A stretch of 64,000 nt of DNA, taken from Massilia aquatica. Its GTDB lineage: Bacteria > Pseudomonadota > Gammaproteobacteria > Burkholderiales > Burkholderiaceae_D. The notes below the pieces were generated by a model that was not told where the DNA came from, did no database searches, and saw only the letters and a program-made list of their open reading frames with translations. The DNA is taken from the NCBI RefSeq assembly GCF_011682045.1, contig NZ_VVIW01000001.1:124001-188000 (forward strand), in the 5' to 3' direction. Positions 19,134 to 26,803 of this stretch are shown here, one piece after another; position 1 is the first letter of the stretch, and every line of letters begins with the position of its first letter. The translations under genes and the position numbers were made by a program.

Positions 19134-19162
19134 TTGACGCAATTTTGACATGCGACTAGGAT
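19134..19162 (+). promoter_or_regulatory. Candidate promoter of the RiPP operon
   Basis: -35 TTGACG (19134-19139), 17-bp spacer, -10 TAGGAT (19157-19162), in an AT-rich stretch 65 bp before the first precursor gene. A second TTGACA (19146-19151) lacks a well-spaced -10. Confidence 0.55.
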
Positions 19163-19226
19163 TTCCTTGCCGCTATAAGCGGTACACCGTTGGATTGAAT
19201 TTCGCTATTTTTTGAAAGATACGAAA

Positions 19227-19403
19227 ATGAAAAATCAAAATGGAATGAAAACGTTCGCGTTCAAGCTGGCCGAGAAAAAAACCAAGGAAGCAAAACCCGC
19301 ACCACAGTGGCAAGCGCGCGAAGGCGTCGCCAGCGCCGGCTGCTCCGGTCCGGATGCCCGCGGCGACCGCCGTCCAGGCCGCGACAACGGTATCTATTGC
19401 TGA
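19227..19403 (+). CDS. RiPP precursor peptide 1 (putative)
   Basis: 58-residue peptide, same length as and strongly similar to the peptide at 19493. Leader-like residues 1-30: shared block FAFKLAEKK (10-18) and KEAKPAPQW (20-28), Lys/Glu-rich and probably helical. Core-like residues 31-58: shared GVASAGCSG (33-41), Asp43, Arg45, Asp47, GRD (51-53) and a C-terminal Cys58. Two conserved cysteines (39 and 58) and three conserved aspartates are the candidate modification sites. A hairpin terminator follows at once, then the paralogue and an ATP-grasp ligase. ATG at 19227 is preferred to the upstream TTG at 19212 because it aligns with the paralogue's start; both precursors share TTTTTGAAAGA upstream. 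Precursor role inferred from context. Confidence 0.82.
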   Translation: MKNQNGMKTFAFKLAEKKTKEAKPAPQWQAREGVASAGCSGPDARGDRRPGRDNGIYC

Positions 19404-19421
19404 CAGATTCGCTGGATAAAC

Positions 19422-19448
19422 AGCCTTGCTCACCGCAAGGCTTTTTTT
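19422..19448 (+). terminator. Hairpin with T-tract between the two precursor genes
   Basis: Stem AGCCTTG (19422-19428)/CAAGGCT (19436-19442) with a 7-nt loop and a run of seven T. It should end part of the transcripts after precursor 1 and give the precursor an excess over downstream enzymes. Confidence 0.85.
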
Positions 19449-19492
19449 ATCCGAACTGCTGTCCTCCACATCACTTTTTGAAAGACCGATCC

Positions 19493-19669
19493 ATGGAAAA
19501 GCAAGAGAACACCAAGCTGTTTGCCTTCAAGCTCGCTGAAAAGAAAGCCAAAGAAGCCAAGCCAGCCCCGCAATGGAAACTGCGCGACGGCGTCGCCAGC
19601 GCCGGCTGCTCGGGCGAAGACCAGCGTGCCGATGGTTACTGGGGCCGCGATCTGGGCGTCTGGTGCTGA
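19493..19669 (+). CDS. RiPP precursor peptide 2 (putative)
   Basis: 58 residues, aligned without gaps to precursor 1. Identical: FAFKLAEKK (10-18), KEAKPAPQW (20-28), GVASAGCSG (33-41), D43, R45, D47, GRD (51-53), G55 and C58. Variable positions cluster in the core (QRADGYWGRDLGVWC here), including aromatic residues at 49-50 and 57. Asp32 replaces Glu32, and an extra Glu42 appears. Conserved leader, diversified core and adjacent ATP-grasp gene are the hallmark of RiPP precursors. Too short for many gene callers; ATG at 19493 follows the TTTTTGAAAGA box. Confidence 0.85.
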   Translation: MEKQENTKLFAFKLAEKKAKEAKPAPQWKLRDGVASAGCSGEDQRADGYWGRDLGVWC

Positions 19670-19688
19670 TCGCCTGATATCGCAGCAA

Positions 19689-19715
19689 GCCCTGCTCTCT
19701 CGGGCAGGGCGTTTT
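19689..19715 (+). terminator. Hairpin between precursor 2 and the ATP-grasp gene
   Basis: Stem GCCCTGC (19689-19695)/GCAGGGC (19704-19710) then GTTTT. With only four T it is probably a leaky terminator or an RNA-stabilising hairpin, letting some polymerase reach the enzyme genes. Confidence 0.7.
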
Positions 19716-19739
19716 CCGTTGACCTCTTCAAAGCGGTAT

Positions 19740-20738
19740 ATGGCGAAAAAGGTTTTGATTGTCAGTAACAGCGCCGACCTGCATGTCGACCTGCTCATCC
19801 CCATCCTGCACGCGAAGGGATGCGCGGCCTTCCGCATCGACCTCGATTGCTTCCCGCGCGATTACCAGAGCGCGCAATGGTTTGCCGCAGGCAGCCTGCG
19901 CCAGTGGATCCGCCACCTGCCCTCGGGCGTGGCGCTCGACCTGGCCGAGGTGGGCGCGATCTGGAGCCGCAAGCCGGCCGAATTCAGTTTTCTCAGTCCC
20001 GACCTGGGCGTGCAGGAACGCATCTACGCCAGGGCCGAAACCGAACAGGCGCTGTTCGGCATGCTCTACACGCTCGACTGCTTCTGGATGAGCCATCCGC
20101 TGGCCTTGCGCGGCGCCATGTGGAAGGGCGAGCAATTGCAGCGCGCCGCGCGCATGGGTTTTCGCATTCCCGCGTCGCTGACCACCAATTCGCCCGCCGA
20201 AGTAAGAGCCTTCCGCGCCAGTATTGACGGCCCGATGATCTTCAAGGCCCTGTCCAGCCCCAATCTGGGCGGCGAAGACCTGGACGATGACGAGCGCGTG
20301 GCGCAGGGCATCGGCACCACCCTGGTCGATGACGCCATGCTGGAACAACTGGACTCGGTGGGCGAGCTGGCCTGCCATTTTCAGGAGTACATTCCCAAAC
20401 TGTACGAACTGCGCGTGACGATCATCGGCGAGCGCGTGTTCGCGGCCAGGATCCATTCGCAGGACGACGAGCGCACCGCCATCGATTCGCGCGATATGTC
20501 GGCCGATATCCTGTACGAGGCGACCGTCCTGCCGGACGCGCTGCGCGAGCGCTGCCTGGCGTTCGTGCGCAGCTACGGCTTGCCATACAGTGCGCTGGAC
20601 CTGATCGTCACGCCCGATGAGGACATCGTTTTCCTGGAAAATAATCCGGTCGGCCAGTTTCTCTACATCGAACAGTTGATTCCCGCATTCGCCATGCTCG
20701 ACGCGCTGGCCGACCGACTCATTGAGGAGTGCGCATGA
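19740..20738 (+). CDS. Graspetide-type ATP-grasp peptide ligase (MvdC/MvdD-like)
   Basis: 332 residues. N-terminal Rossmann-like half (KKVLIVSNSADLHVDLL, 3-19), then the family marks IWSRKP (74-79; microviridin-ligase type), an ATP-binding Lys in MIFKALSS (166-173), FQEYIPKLYELRVTIIG (214-230), FAARIHSQ (234-241) and the metal-binding FLENNPVGQFLYIE (298-311). Known relatives activate Asp/Glu side chains with ATP and form ester or amide crosslinks in a precursor core (microviridins and other graspetides). Here the precursors are the two peptides just upstream, with Asp43, Asp47 and Asp53 as candidate acceptors and Ser36/Ser40 as donors; this is inference. Stop overlaps the protease start (ATGA). 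ATG at 19740 lacks a strong ribosome-binding site. Confidence 0.9.
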   Translation: MAKKVLIVSNSADLHVDLLIPILHAKGCAAFRIDLDCFPRDYQSAQWFAAGSLRQWIRHLPSGVALDLAEVGAIWSRKPAEFSFLSPDLGVQERIYARAETEQALFGMLYTLDCFWMSHPLALRGAMWKGEQLQRAARMGFRIPASLTTNSPAEVRAFRASIDGPMIFKALSSPNLGGEDLDDDERVAQGIGTTLVDDAMLEQLDSVGELACHFQEYIPKLYELRVTIIGERVFAARIHSQDDERTAIDSRDMSADILYEATVLPDALRERCLAFVRSYGLPYSALDLIVTPDEDIVFLENNPVGQFLYIEQLIPAFAMLDALADRLIEECA

Positions 20739-21619
20739 CCCAGTCACACCGTTTTCCCGTGCGTGAGCAGATCAAGGAGATCGAAGCGCTGCGCAACAGC
20801 CGCGTGCTGGTATTGGCGGCCTCGAACCTGGACATGGAAATCCTGCCGGCCTTGTATGAACAGTGCCGCGGCATTGGCCGGGTGGCGCGCCTGGACGTGG
20901 TGCTGCAATGCCGCGGCGGCATCGTCAACGCGGCGCGCCGCATCGCGCTGCTGCTGCGCCAGTTCAGCGAGCACCTGGCGTTCATCGTGCCGTATCACTG
21001 CGAGTCCTCGGCCACCATCCTGGCGCTGGCGGCCGATGAAATCATCGCTGGCGACCTGGCCATGTTTTCGCCGATCGACCCGCACCTGCACGGCGGTAGC
21101 GGCGACGACAGCGCCGCCTCGTCGTTTTCGTGCCAGGACATCAAGATGTTCGGCGCCATGAGCGAGGAGTGGTTCGGCGTCAGTTCCGATGAAGCGCGCC
21201 TGCAGTCGCTTGGTCTACTTTGCAGCAGCATCTTCCCGCCGACCCTCACCGCGTTTTACCGCAGCACCCAGGAAGTCATGCGGATCGGCGAAGAGCTGCT
21301 GCGCTTTCACATGCCCGACAAACCCGAGGCCTTCCGCCAGGATGTGGTCAAGGAACTGATGTTCGGCTACTACTCGCATAACTACGCGCTCACGCGCGAG
21401 GAGCTGGCGAAACTTGGCTTGAACATCCGGCGCGAAGCACAGGTGGAAGACTGCGCCTGGCGCATGTCGCGCGTGCTGCAAACGATCGTCGGCGGCGGCC
21501 TGCGCGAATCGGCCGAGGCACCGTGGAACGATGTGCTGCTGGCCACGCGCGACGGCGGCATGCTGCGCGAACAGCACAGCGGCGCCTTTCTGCCGCGCTG
21601 GAGCAAGCTGGCCGTATGA
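20735..21619 (+). CDS. SDH/ClpP-fold serine protease (SppA-like)
   Basis: 294 residues of the serine dehydrogenase proteinase (SDH) branch of the ClpP/crotonase superfamily. LDVVLQCRGGIVNAARRIA resembles the oxyanion-region glycine motif; PYHCESSATILALAADEI (86-103) carries the probable nucleophile Ser91 or Ser92, and FSPIDPHL (111-118) is an SDH family mark. No membrane segment. GAGGAG precedes ATG 20735; the start overlaps the ligase stop (ATGA) and its stop overlaps the MauE-like start (ATGA). In this setting it is the best candidate for the leader peptidase, although the SDH family is not a usual RiPP protease; this is inference from coupling. Confidence 0.82.
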   Translation: MTQSHRFPVREQIKEIEALRNSRVLVLAASNLDMEILPALYEQCRGIGRVARLDVVLQCRGGIVNAARRIALLLRQFSEHLAFIVPYHCESSATILALAADEIIAGDLAMFSPIDPHLHGGSGDDSAASSFSCQDIKMFGAMSEEWFGVSSDEARLQSLGLLCSSIFPPTLTAFYRSTQEVMRIGEELLRFHMPDKPEAFRQDVVKELMFGYYSHNYALTREELAKLGLNIRREAQVEDCAWRMSRVLQTIVGGGLRESAEAPWNDVLLATRDGGMLREQHSGAFLPRWSKLAV

Positions 21620-22137
21620 CCGCCGCAGCCTACCTGGCGGAGATCATCCGCTTCTTCACCGCGTTTTTTCTGGTGTGCGCCGCCATCGGCAAACTGCGCA
21701 CCCTGGCCGCGTTCGCGCATAATCTGGTCGAGTCGTTCGGCGTGAAGCGGCAGGCGGCCGCGCTGCTGGCACCGGCCGTCATCGCGCTTGAGGCCCTGCT
21801 GGCGGGCCTGATCCTGGCCGGCGGCGGCATCGGCCGCTTCGGCATGGCGGCCGCCCTGGTGCTGTTCGTGCTGCTGACGGCGCTCGTCGGCTACCGTTAC
21901 GTGGTCGAAGGCAGCGTCAAATGCAGCTGCTTCGGCGAGAGTGAACGGCCGGTATCGGGCTACGATCTGCTGCGTAATGGCCTGGTCATCGCCAGCATCG
22001 GCGCCTGCCTGGCATTCTCCGGCGGCGCCGTTTTCGGCAAAAAGGAAAGCGTGCTGGCCGCCGCGCTGGCGGCAATTGCCACCATCGGCGCGATCGGCTT
22101 CCACGACCTTGCCCGTACCTTCAAGCGGAGCGCCTGA
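21616..22137 (+). CDS. MauE/DoxX-like membrane protein
   Basis: 173 residues with four membrane helices. The start TAAAYLAEIIRFFTAFFLVCAAIGKLR and the loop YVVEGSVKCSCFGE (CxCFG motif) mark the MauE family, named for methylamine dehydrogenase maturation, where it works with the thioredoxin-like MauD, probably in disulfide formation. The CxC pair faces a thioredoxin-fold partner encoded by the next gene, overlapping in TGATG. In this operon it would serve redox handling of the two precursor cysteines; inferred. Confidence 0.85.
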   Translation: MTAAAYLAEIIRFFTAFFLVCAAIGKLRTLAAFAHNLVESFGVKRQAAALLAPAVIALEALLAGLILAGGGIGRFGMAAALVLFVLLTALVGYRYVVEGSVKCSCFGESERPVSGYDLLRNGLVIASIGACLAFSGGAVFGKKESVLAAALAAIATIGAIGFHDLARTFKRSA

Positions 22138-22703
22138 TGGATAGCGACGTCCTGGCCGTCATCCTGCTGCTGCTGGCGCTGAGCGTGGCCCTCAACCTCA
22201 AGCTGTCCTTGCAACTCCTGAACCTCGTGAACGGTCTGAGTGCCGCCGCAAAGGCGGCATCGATGCTGCCGCTGGGCGAAGCGCTCGACGCCTTCAGCGG
22301 CAAACGCCTGGCCAACGGCGCGCCGCTCACGGTGGGCGACGACGGCCAGCCGGCGGTGCTGCTGTTCCTGTCCAGCGCCTGTCCCAAATGCCGCCACAAG
22401 CTGCCCGAAATCGCGCGCCTGGCGCCGCTGGCGCGCGAGGCCGGCGTGGCGCTCTGGCTGGTCAGCCTGGAGCCGGGCTGGCGCCTGCGCCGCTTCCTGC
22501 AAGCGACCGCGCTGGCCGGCAGCACCGTGCGCGTCTCCAGCGCCGACTACGAGATGCTCAACCCGCTCATGTCGTCGCCTTCCTACCTGTTCGTCAGCCA
22601 GGCCGGCACGCTGGACGCGCGCGGCATGATCGGCGACGACGACTGGCGCAGCTTTTGCGAACAGATGGACGAGCTGCCGATGGCGCAAGAGGCAAACGCG
22701 TGA
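22137..22703 (+). CDS. Membrane-anchored TlpA/MauD-like thioredoxin-fold protein
   Basis: 188 residues: N-terminal membrane anchor (LAVILLLLALSVALNLKLSL), then a thioredoxin fold with active-site motif CPKC in LLFLSSACPKCRHKLPEI (about 75-92) and a cis-Pro-like SSPSYLFVS later. The shape is that of MauD, with the redox domain outside the membrane. Start overlaps the MauE-like stop and its stop overlaps the exporter's GTG start. It likely makes or breaks a disulfide in the precursor product, paired with MauE. Confidence 0.85.
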   Translation: MDSDVLAVILLLLALSVALNLKLSLQLLNLVNGLSAAAKAASMLPLGEALDAFSGKRLANGAPLTVGDDGQPAVLLFLSSACPKCRHKLPEIARLAPLAREAGVALWLVSLEPGWRLRRFLQATALAGSTVRVSSADYEMLNPLMSSPSYLFVSQAGTLDARGMIGDDDWRSFCEQMDELPMAQEANA

Positions 22704-24472
22704 GCAGGCCGTCGCCCCATCTGGACCGCCTGCGCCTGCTGCGCCCCTTCGCCGGGCGCCTGTGCGCGGGCCTGGCGTGCATGGCGGTGACGGTGCTGAT
22801 CCAGCTGGCCTACCCGAAGGCGCTGTCGTACTTCATCGATAACATCAACATGAGGAAGGACATGGCGTGGTTCAGCTCACTGGCCTTGACCATGCTGGCC
22901 GTGCTGGCGCTGCAGGCCGTGGCGGCCACCGCGCGCTATTACATTTTCGAGTCGACCGGCTACATGATCGTCACGCGCATCCGGCGCCAGTTGTATGCGG
23001 CGCTGATCGCGCAGCCGATCCGCTTCTACGACAAGCACCACGTCGGCGAACTGACCAACCGCCTCACGGCCGATGTCGACATCCTGCACGACACGCTGAC
23101 CATGGGCATGGCCGTGTCGCTGCGCTGCCTGTGCGTGTTCATCGGCGGCGTGGTGATGCTCTTGACGATTTCGCCGGTCCTCTCCCTGATGCTGGTGGTC
23201 TTTTTGCCGGCGACCCTGTTCATCGGCAAAATGACGGGCAAGGTGTACCGCAAGCGCGCCAGCCTGATGCAGGACGGCCAGGCCGACTGCGGCAAGGTCG
23301 CCCACGAACACCTGTCGAATATCCGCCTGGTGCACGCCTTCAGCCAGCAAGGTACCGCGCGCGCACGCTACGCCGGCGCGACCGAAAACGCGTTGTCGCT
23401 ATCGGTATCGAGCAGCGCGCTGTTTGCACTGTTTCGCGGCGGCTCGTCGTTCCTGGTGTACCTGGCGCTGCTGGGCACCTTGTGGTTCGGCGCGCGCCTG
23501 ATCGGGCAGGGCGCGCTGACGGTGGGCGAGCTGACCGCCTTCATCCTGTACGCCAGCATGGTGACCGAAGCGGCGGGCGCCATCGGCGAATTCTGGAATA
23601 CGTGGATGCGCACCATCGGCGCCACCGAATGGATCTTCAAGGTCATCAACAGCGAACGCGCGCAGGAGGCCGCGCCCGGTGCCGATGTGCATGTGCAGGG
23701 CAGGCTGGCATTCGAGAACGTGGTGTTCGCGTATCCCGGGCGGCCCGATACGGCGGCACTGAACGGCATCGATTTTTCCATCGCCGCCGGCGAGACGATT
23801 GCGCTGGTCGGCGCATCGGGCGCCGGCAAATCGACCATCGCCAGCCTGATCCTCGGTTTCTACCAGCCCGAGCGCGGCAGCATCCTGTTCGACGGCGTCG
23901 ACGCGCGCGCCATGCCGCTGGCGGGCCTTCGCAGCAAGCTGGCGATCGTGGAGCAGGAGCCATCGCTGTTCTCGGGCAGCATCTTCGAGAACATCGCGTT
24001 CGCGGTGGCGGAACGGGAAGTCACCCTGGACGAAGTGAAGGCGGCGGCCAGCCTGGCCTATGCCCACGATTTCATCAGCGCCTTCGCGGATGGCTACGAC
24101 ACCGTGGTCGGCGAGCGTGGCGCGCAACTGTCGGGCGGGCAGAAACAGCGCATTGCGATTGCGCGCGCCCTGCTGCGCGATCCGCGCATATTGATTCTGG
24201 ACGAAGCGACCAGCGCGCTCGATTCGGCCAGCGAACTGCAAGTCCAGCGCGCGCTCGACACCTTGATGCAGGGGCGCACCACGATCATCATCGCGCACCG
24301 CTTTTCCACCATCGTCAAGGCCGACCGCATTTTGGTGCTGGAGCAGGGCCGGCTGGCGCAGCAGGGCACGCACGCGCAACTGGTGGCGCAGGAGGGCTTG
24401 TACTTCCACCTGATGCGCCACCAGCTGGCGCGCGCCGGCACGGAACCGGCAGCGGAACCGGCAGCTGCTTAA
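22700..24472 (+). CDS. ABC exporter (permease-ATPase fusion)
   Basis: 590 residues. Six-helix transmembrane domain (about 15-300), then an ATPase with Walker A GASGAGKST, signature LSGGQKQR and Walker B RILILDEATSALD, and a switch His in IIAHRFST. MsbA/LapB-type half transporter; no C39 leader-peptidase domain at the N-terminus, so proteolysis must come from another enzyme (the SDH protease is the candidate). GTG at 22700 overlaps the upstream stop (GTGA). It would export the modified peptide. Its stop overlaps the stop of the convergent phoD gene by 4 bp. Confidence 0.9.
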   Translation: MSRPSPHLDRLRLLRPFAGRLCAGLACMAVTVLIQLAYPKALSYFIDNINMRKDMAWFSSLALTMLAVLALQAVAATARYYIFESTGYMIVTRIRRQLYAALIAQPIRFYDKHHVGELTNRLTADVDILHDTLTMGMAVSLRCLCVFIGGVVMLLTISPVLSLMLVVFLPATLFIGKMTGKVYRKRASLMQDGQADCGKVAHEHLSNIRLVHAFSQQGTARARYAGATENALSLSVSSSALFALFRGGSSFLVYLALLGTLWFGARLIGQGALTVGELTAFILYASMVTEAAGAIGEFWNTWMRTIGATEWIFKVINSERAQEAAPGADVHVQGRLAFENVVFAYPGRPDTAALNGIDFSIAAGETIALVGASGAGKSTIASLILGFYQPERGSILFDGVDARAMPLAGLRSKLAIVEQEPSLFSGSIFENIAFAVAEREVTLDEVKAAASLAYAHDFISAFADGYDTVVGERGAQLSGGQKQRIAIARALLRDPRILILDEATSALDSASELQVQRALDTLMQGRTTIIIAHRFSTIVKADRILVLEQGRLAQQGTHAQLVAQEGLYFHLMRHQLARAGTEPAAEPAAA

Positions 24473-26079
24473 ACCCCCGCTGCCGGCAGCGTTTTGCTGA
24501 ACTGCGATACGCCATTCAAGTCGAACAGGTCGACCTTCATGGCTTTCGACTGCGGGTCGATATTGACTTCGCCGAAGAACTGGTAGCCGGCGAACGGCGA
24601 CGAGTTCTGGATCGGCGGCGCCTTGGCAAACACCTCGGTCGGGCCGAACGTCATATCGAGTTTGCCCGGACCGAAGGCGCCGGCATTCATCGGGCCGGCC
24701 ACGAATTCCCAGAACGGCGCAAAGTCGGTGAAGTGCGCCTTGGCCGGGTCGTAGTAATGGGCCGCGCAGTAATGCACGTCGGTGGTGATCCAGACCACGT
24801 TCGGCACCGCCTTGATGCCCTTGAGCAGGCGCGCCATTTCCAGTTCGCGTCCCGAGGCCGGGCCGCTCACGCCATTGGCCACCGCTTCCCACATCGCCAC
24901 GCCCTTGGCGTCCTTGCCGTCGGCCACTTCCAGCCCGATCGGCATGTCCGACGAGATGACCTTCCAGGTCGCTTTCGAGGCGGTCAGCTCGGCGATCAGC
25001 CAGTCCACCTGGGCCGAGCCGAGGATGGCCGAACTGGCGTTTTCCTCGGTTTGCAGATTGGTGCTGTTCGGACCGCGGTAGCTGCGCATGTCGATCACGA
25101 ACACGTCGAGCAGCGGACCGTAGCCAATGCTGCGGTAGATGCGCTGGGGTTCGGCCTGTTTGTAGAAGCGCATCGGCGCGTATTCCAGGAAGGCGCGGCG
25201 GCCGCGTTCGGCCAGGGTGGCGACGTTCTTTTCCTTGTAGCGGGCATCAAACGTCAGGTCCTTGGCGCCGCTGTAGTTGTTGGTCACTTCATGGTCGTCC
25301 CACTGCCAGATCTGCGGCACCTGCGCGGCGAATTTACGGAAATTCAGGTCGAGCGTGTTGTACGAGTGGCGGCCACGGAATTCCTTGAGCGTCTCGGCGA
25401 CCTTGCTCACTTCTTCGGTGACGATGCTTTTCCAGATCTGGCCGTTTTCGGCCTTCGCTTCGGCCGCGATCGGGCCGTCGGCGTAGACCGTGTCGCCGTT
25501 ATGGATGAAGAAATCCGGATCGCGCTTGCGCATCGATTCGTACATGCGCACGCCGCCGAAGTCGGTGTTGATGCCCCAGCCCTGGCCGGCCTGGTCGCCG
25601 CTCCAGTGGAAGCGGATGGCGCGCTTGCCGTCGGCCTGCGGCATGGTGCGGAACTGGCCCGACACAGCTTCGCTCTCGATGCGGCCATTGGCCGGGTCGA
25701 CGTACTTCACGCGCACGAACACGGTCTGGCCGGCGGGCAGGCCGGACAAATCCACGCGCGAGGTGAAGTCGGTGGCCTCGGTGGCGGTGGGGCCGATAAT
25801 GCGGCTGGCGTTGGTGAAGCGCTCGCTGGTGTCGTATTCGACGATCATCTGGGCATTGCGGTCGCTGCGGCTCCAGATCACGGCGCGCTCGCCGGTCACG
25901 TCGCCGAACTGGATCCCGGAGGGCAGCTTGGGCCGTTCGGCTTCGCTCGGGACGATGGCCGGGGCCGGGGAGTCCGAGCCGCCGCAGGCCGACAGCAGCA
26001 GCGAACCATTGAGGGCGGTGCCGCCGGCGATGATGCCGCCGCGCGTGAGGAAACCGCGGCGTGAAAGTGTTGAGGTCAT
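24469..26079 (-). CDS. phoD: Alkaline phosphatase D (PhoD), Tat-exported lipoprotein
   Basis: 536 residues. The N-terminus has a twin-arginine motif SRRGFL (6-11), a hydrophobic stretch and a lipobox LSAC (Cys32), so it is probably a Tat-exported lipoprotein. PhoD metal/active-site motifs: FFIHNGDTVYADGPI, WQWDDHEVTNNY and WITTDVHYCAAH. It hydrolyses phosphodiesters and monoesters extracytoplasmically with calcium/iron. ATG at 26079 is the first that gives the Tat signal; the upstream frame extension is noncoding. Convergent with the exporter; no promoter motif was recognised. Confidence 0.93.
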   Translation of the reverse strand: MTSTLSRRGFLTRGGIIAGGTALNGSLLLSACGGSDSPAPAIVPSEAERPKLPSGIQFGDVTGERAVIWSRSDRNAQMIVEYDTSERFTNASRIIGPTATEATDFTSRVDLSGLPAGQTVFVRVKYVDPANGRIESEAVSGQFRTMPQADGKRAIRFHWSGDQAGQGWGINTDFGGVRMYESMRKRDPDFFIHNGDTVYADGPIAAEAKAENGQIWKSIVTEEVSKVAETLKEFRGRHSYNTLDLNFRKFAAQVPQIWQWDDHEVTNNYSGAKDLTFDARYKEKNVATLAERGRRAFLEYAPMRFYKQAEPQRIYRSIGYGPLLDVFVIDMRSYRGPNSTNLQTEENASSAILGSAQVDWLIAELTASKATWKVISSDMPIGLEVADGKDAKGVAMWEAVANGVSGPASGRELEMARLLKGIKAVPNVVWITTDVHYCAAHYYDPAKAHFTDFAPFWEFVAGPMNAGAFGPGKLDMTFGPTEVFAKAPPIQNSSPFAGYQFFGEVNIDPQSKAMKVDLFDLNGVSQFSKTLPAAGV

Positions 26080-26152
26080 GAAGGCTCCAGTGAAGAATGG
26101 CTGGAAGTCTAGAGCCTGTTTGTTACCTATTGATGAATTGCTAATTGGCAAA

Positions 26153-26719
26153 TCATGTTGCGTCGAACAGGGCGTGCAGGACGCTGGCGCTGTCGCTGAT
26201 GGTGGCGTAGTCGGCAGCCAGGTTTGCCAGCGCCATGGCGTGCACCTCGTCGGCGCTGCGCGCCTGGCCGGCGTAGTCGGTGCAGGCAAAGGCGAAGCAG
26301 GCGTCGGCCACCACCGTGGTATCAAAACCGAGGTTGCCGGCGCTGCGCGCGCTGCCTTCGACCGAATTGTTGGTGCTCACGCCGGCCATGACAACGCGTT
26401 CGATGCCGCGCACGTGCAGCCAGCGTTCCAGCCCTGAATGGACGAAGGCGTCGGGCACGTTTTTCTCGACCACGTGTTCGCGCGGCAGGGGCGCCAGCGC
26501 TTGCTGGAATTGCGCGCCGGCCTGGCCTGGCCAGAACAGGCTGCCCGGCGTGCGCGACATGTGGCGCACGTGGACCACCGGCGCGTCGGCCGCGCGCCAG
26601 GCAGCGAGCAGGCGTTCGATGCACTCGCCCGCTTCGGGGTTGTTACGGTGCCCGGCGTGGGGATTGGCCATGGCTTTTTGCATATCGATGATGATCAGGG
26701 CGGGCAGGTCGCAGCGCAT
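26153..26719 (-). CDS. Isochorismatase-family hydrolase with Ser in place of the catalytic Cys
   Basis: 188 residues. Isochorismatase/cysteine hydrolase fold: ALIIIDMQKAMANPHAGHR (catalytic Asp), VEKNVPDAFVHSGLERWL (catalytic Lys), and GVSTNNSVEGSARSAGNLGF, where active members have TNxCV. The nucleophile position here reads Ser (TNNSVE), so hydrolysis is uncertain; a distinct subfamily carries this change. Substrate unknown. Single gene, with no operon partner in the window. Confidence 0.85.
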   Translation of the reverse strand: MRCDLPALIIIDMQKAMANPHAGHRNNPEAGECIERLLAAWRAADAPVVHVRHMSRTPGSLFWPGQAGAQFQQALAPLPREHVVEKNVPDAFVHSGLERWLHVRGIERVVMAGVSTNNSVEGSARSAGNLGFDTTVVADACFAFACTDYAGQARSADEVHAMALANLAADYATISDSASVLHALFDAT

Positions 26720-26803
26720 GGAGGCTCGTTAAGAATGGACGAGTAACGAGTATAGGCCGGCCGTGTGGGGCGCGCCAGTTGCGACTACTACGTAGCGCCG
26801 GAT

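Noticed and set aside
22867-26064. A 1065-codon plus-strand frame spanning the exporter and phoD
   Set aside because: Long because of high GC; composition is Arg/Gly-rich without domain motifs, and both real genes are supported by motifs in other frames.
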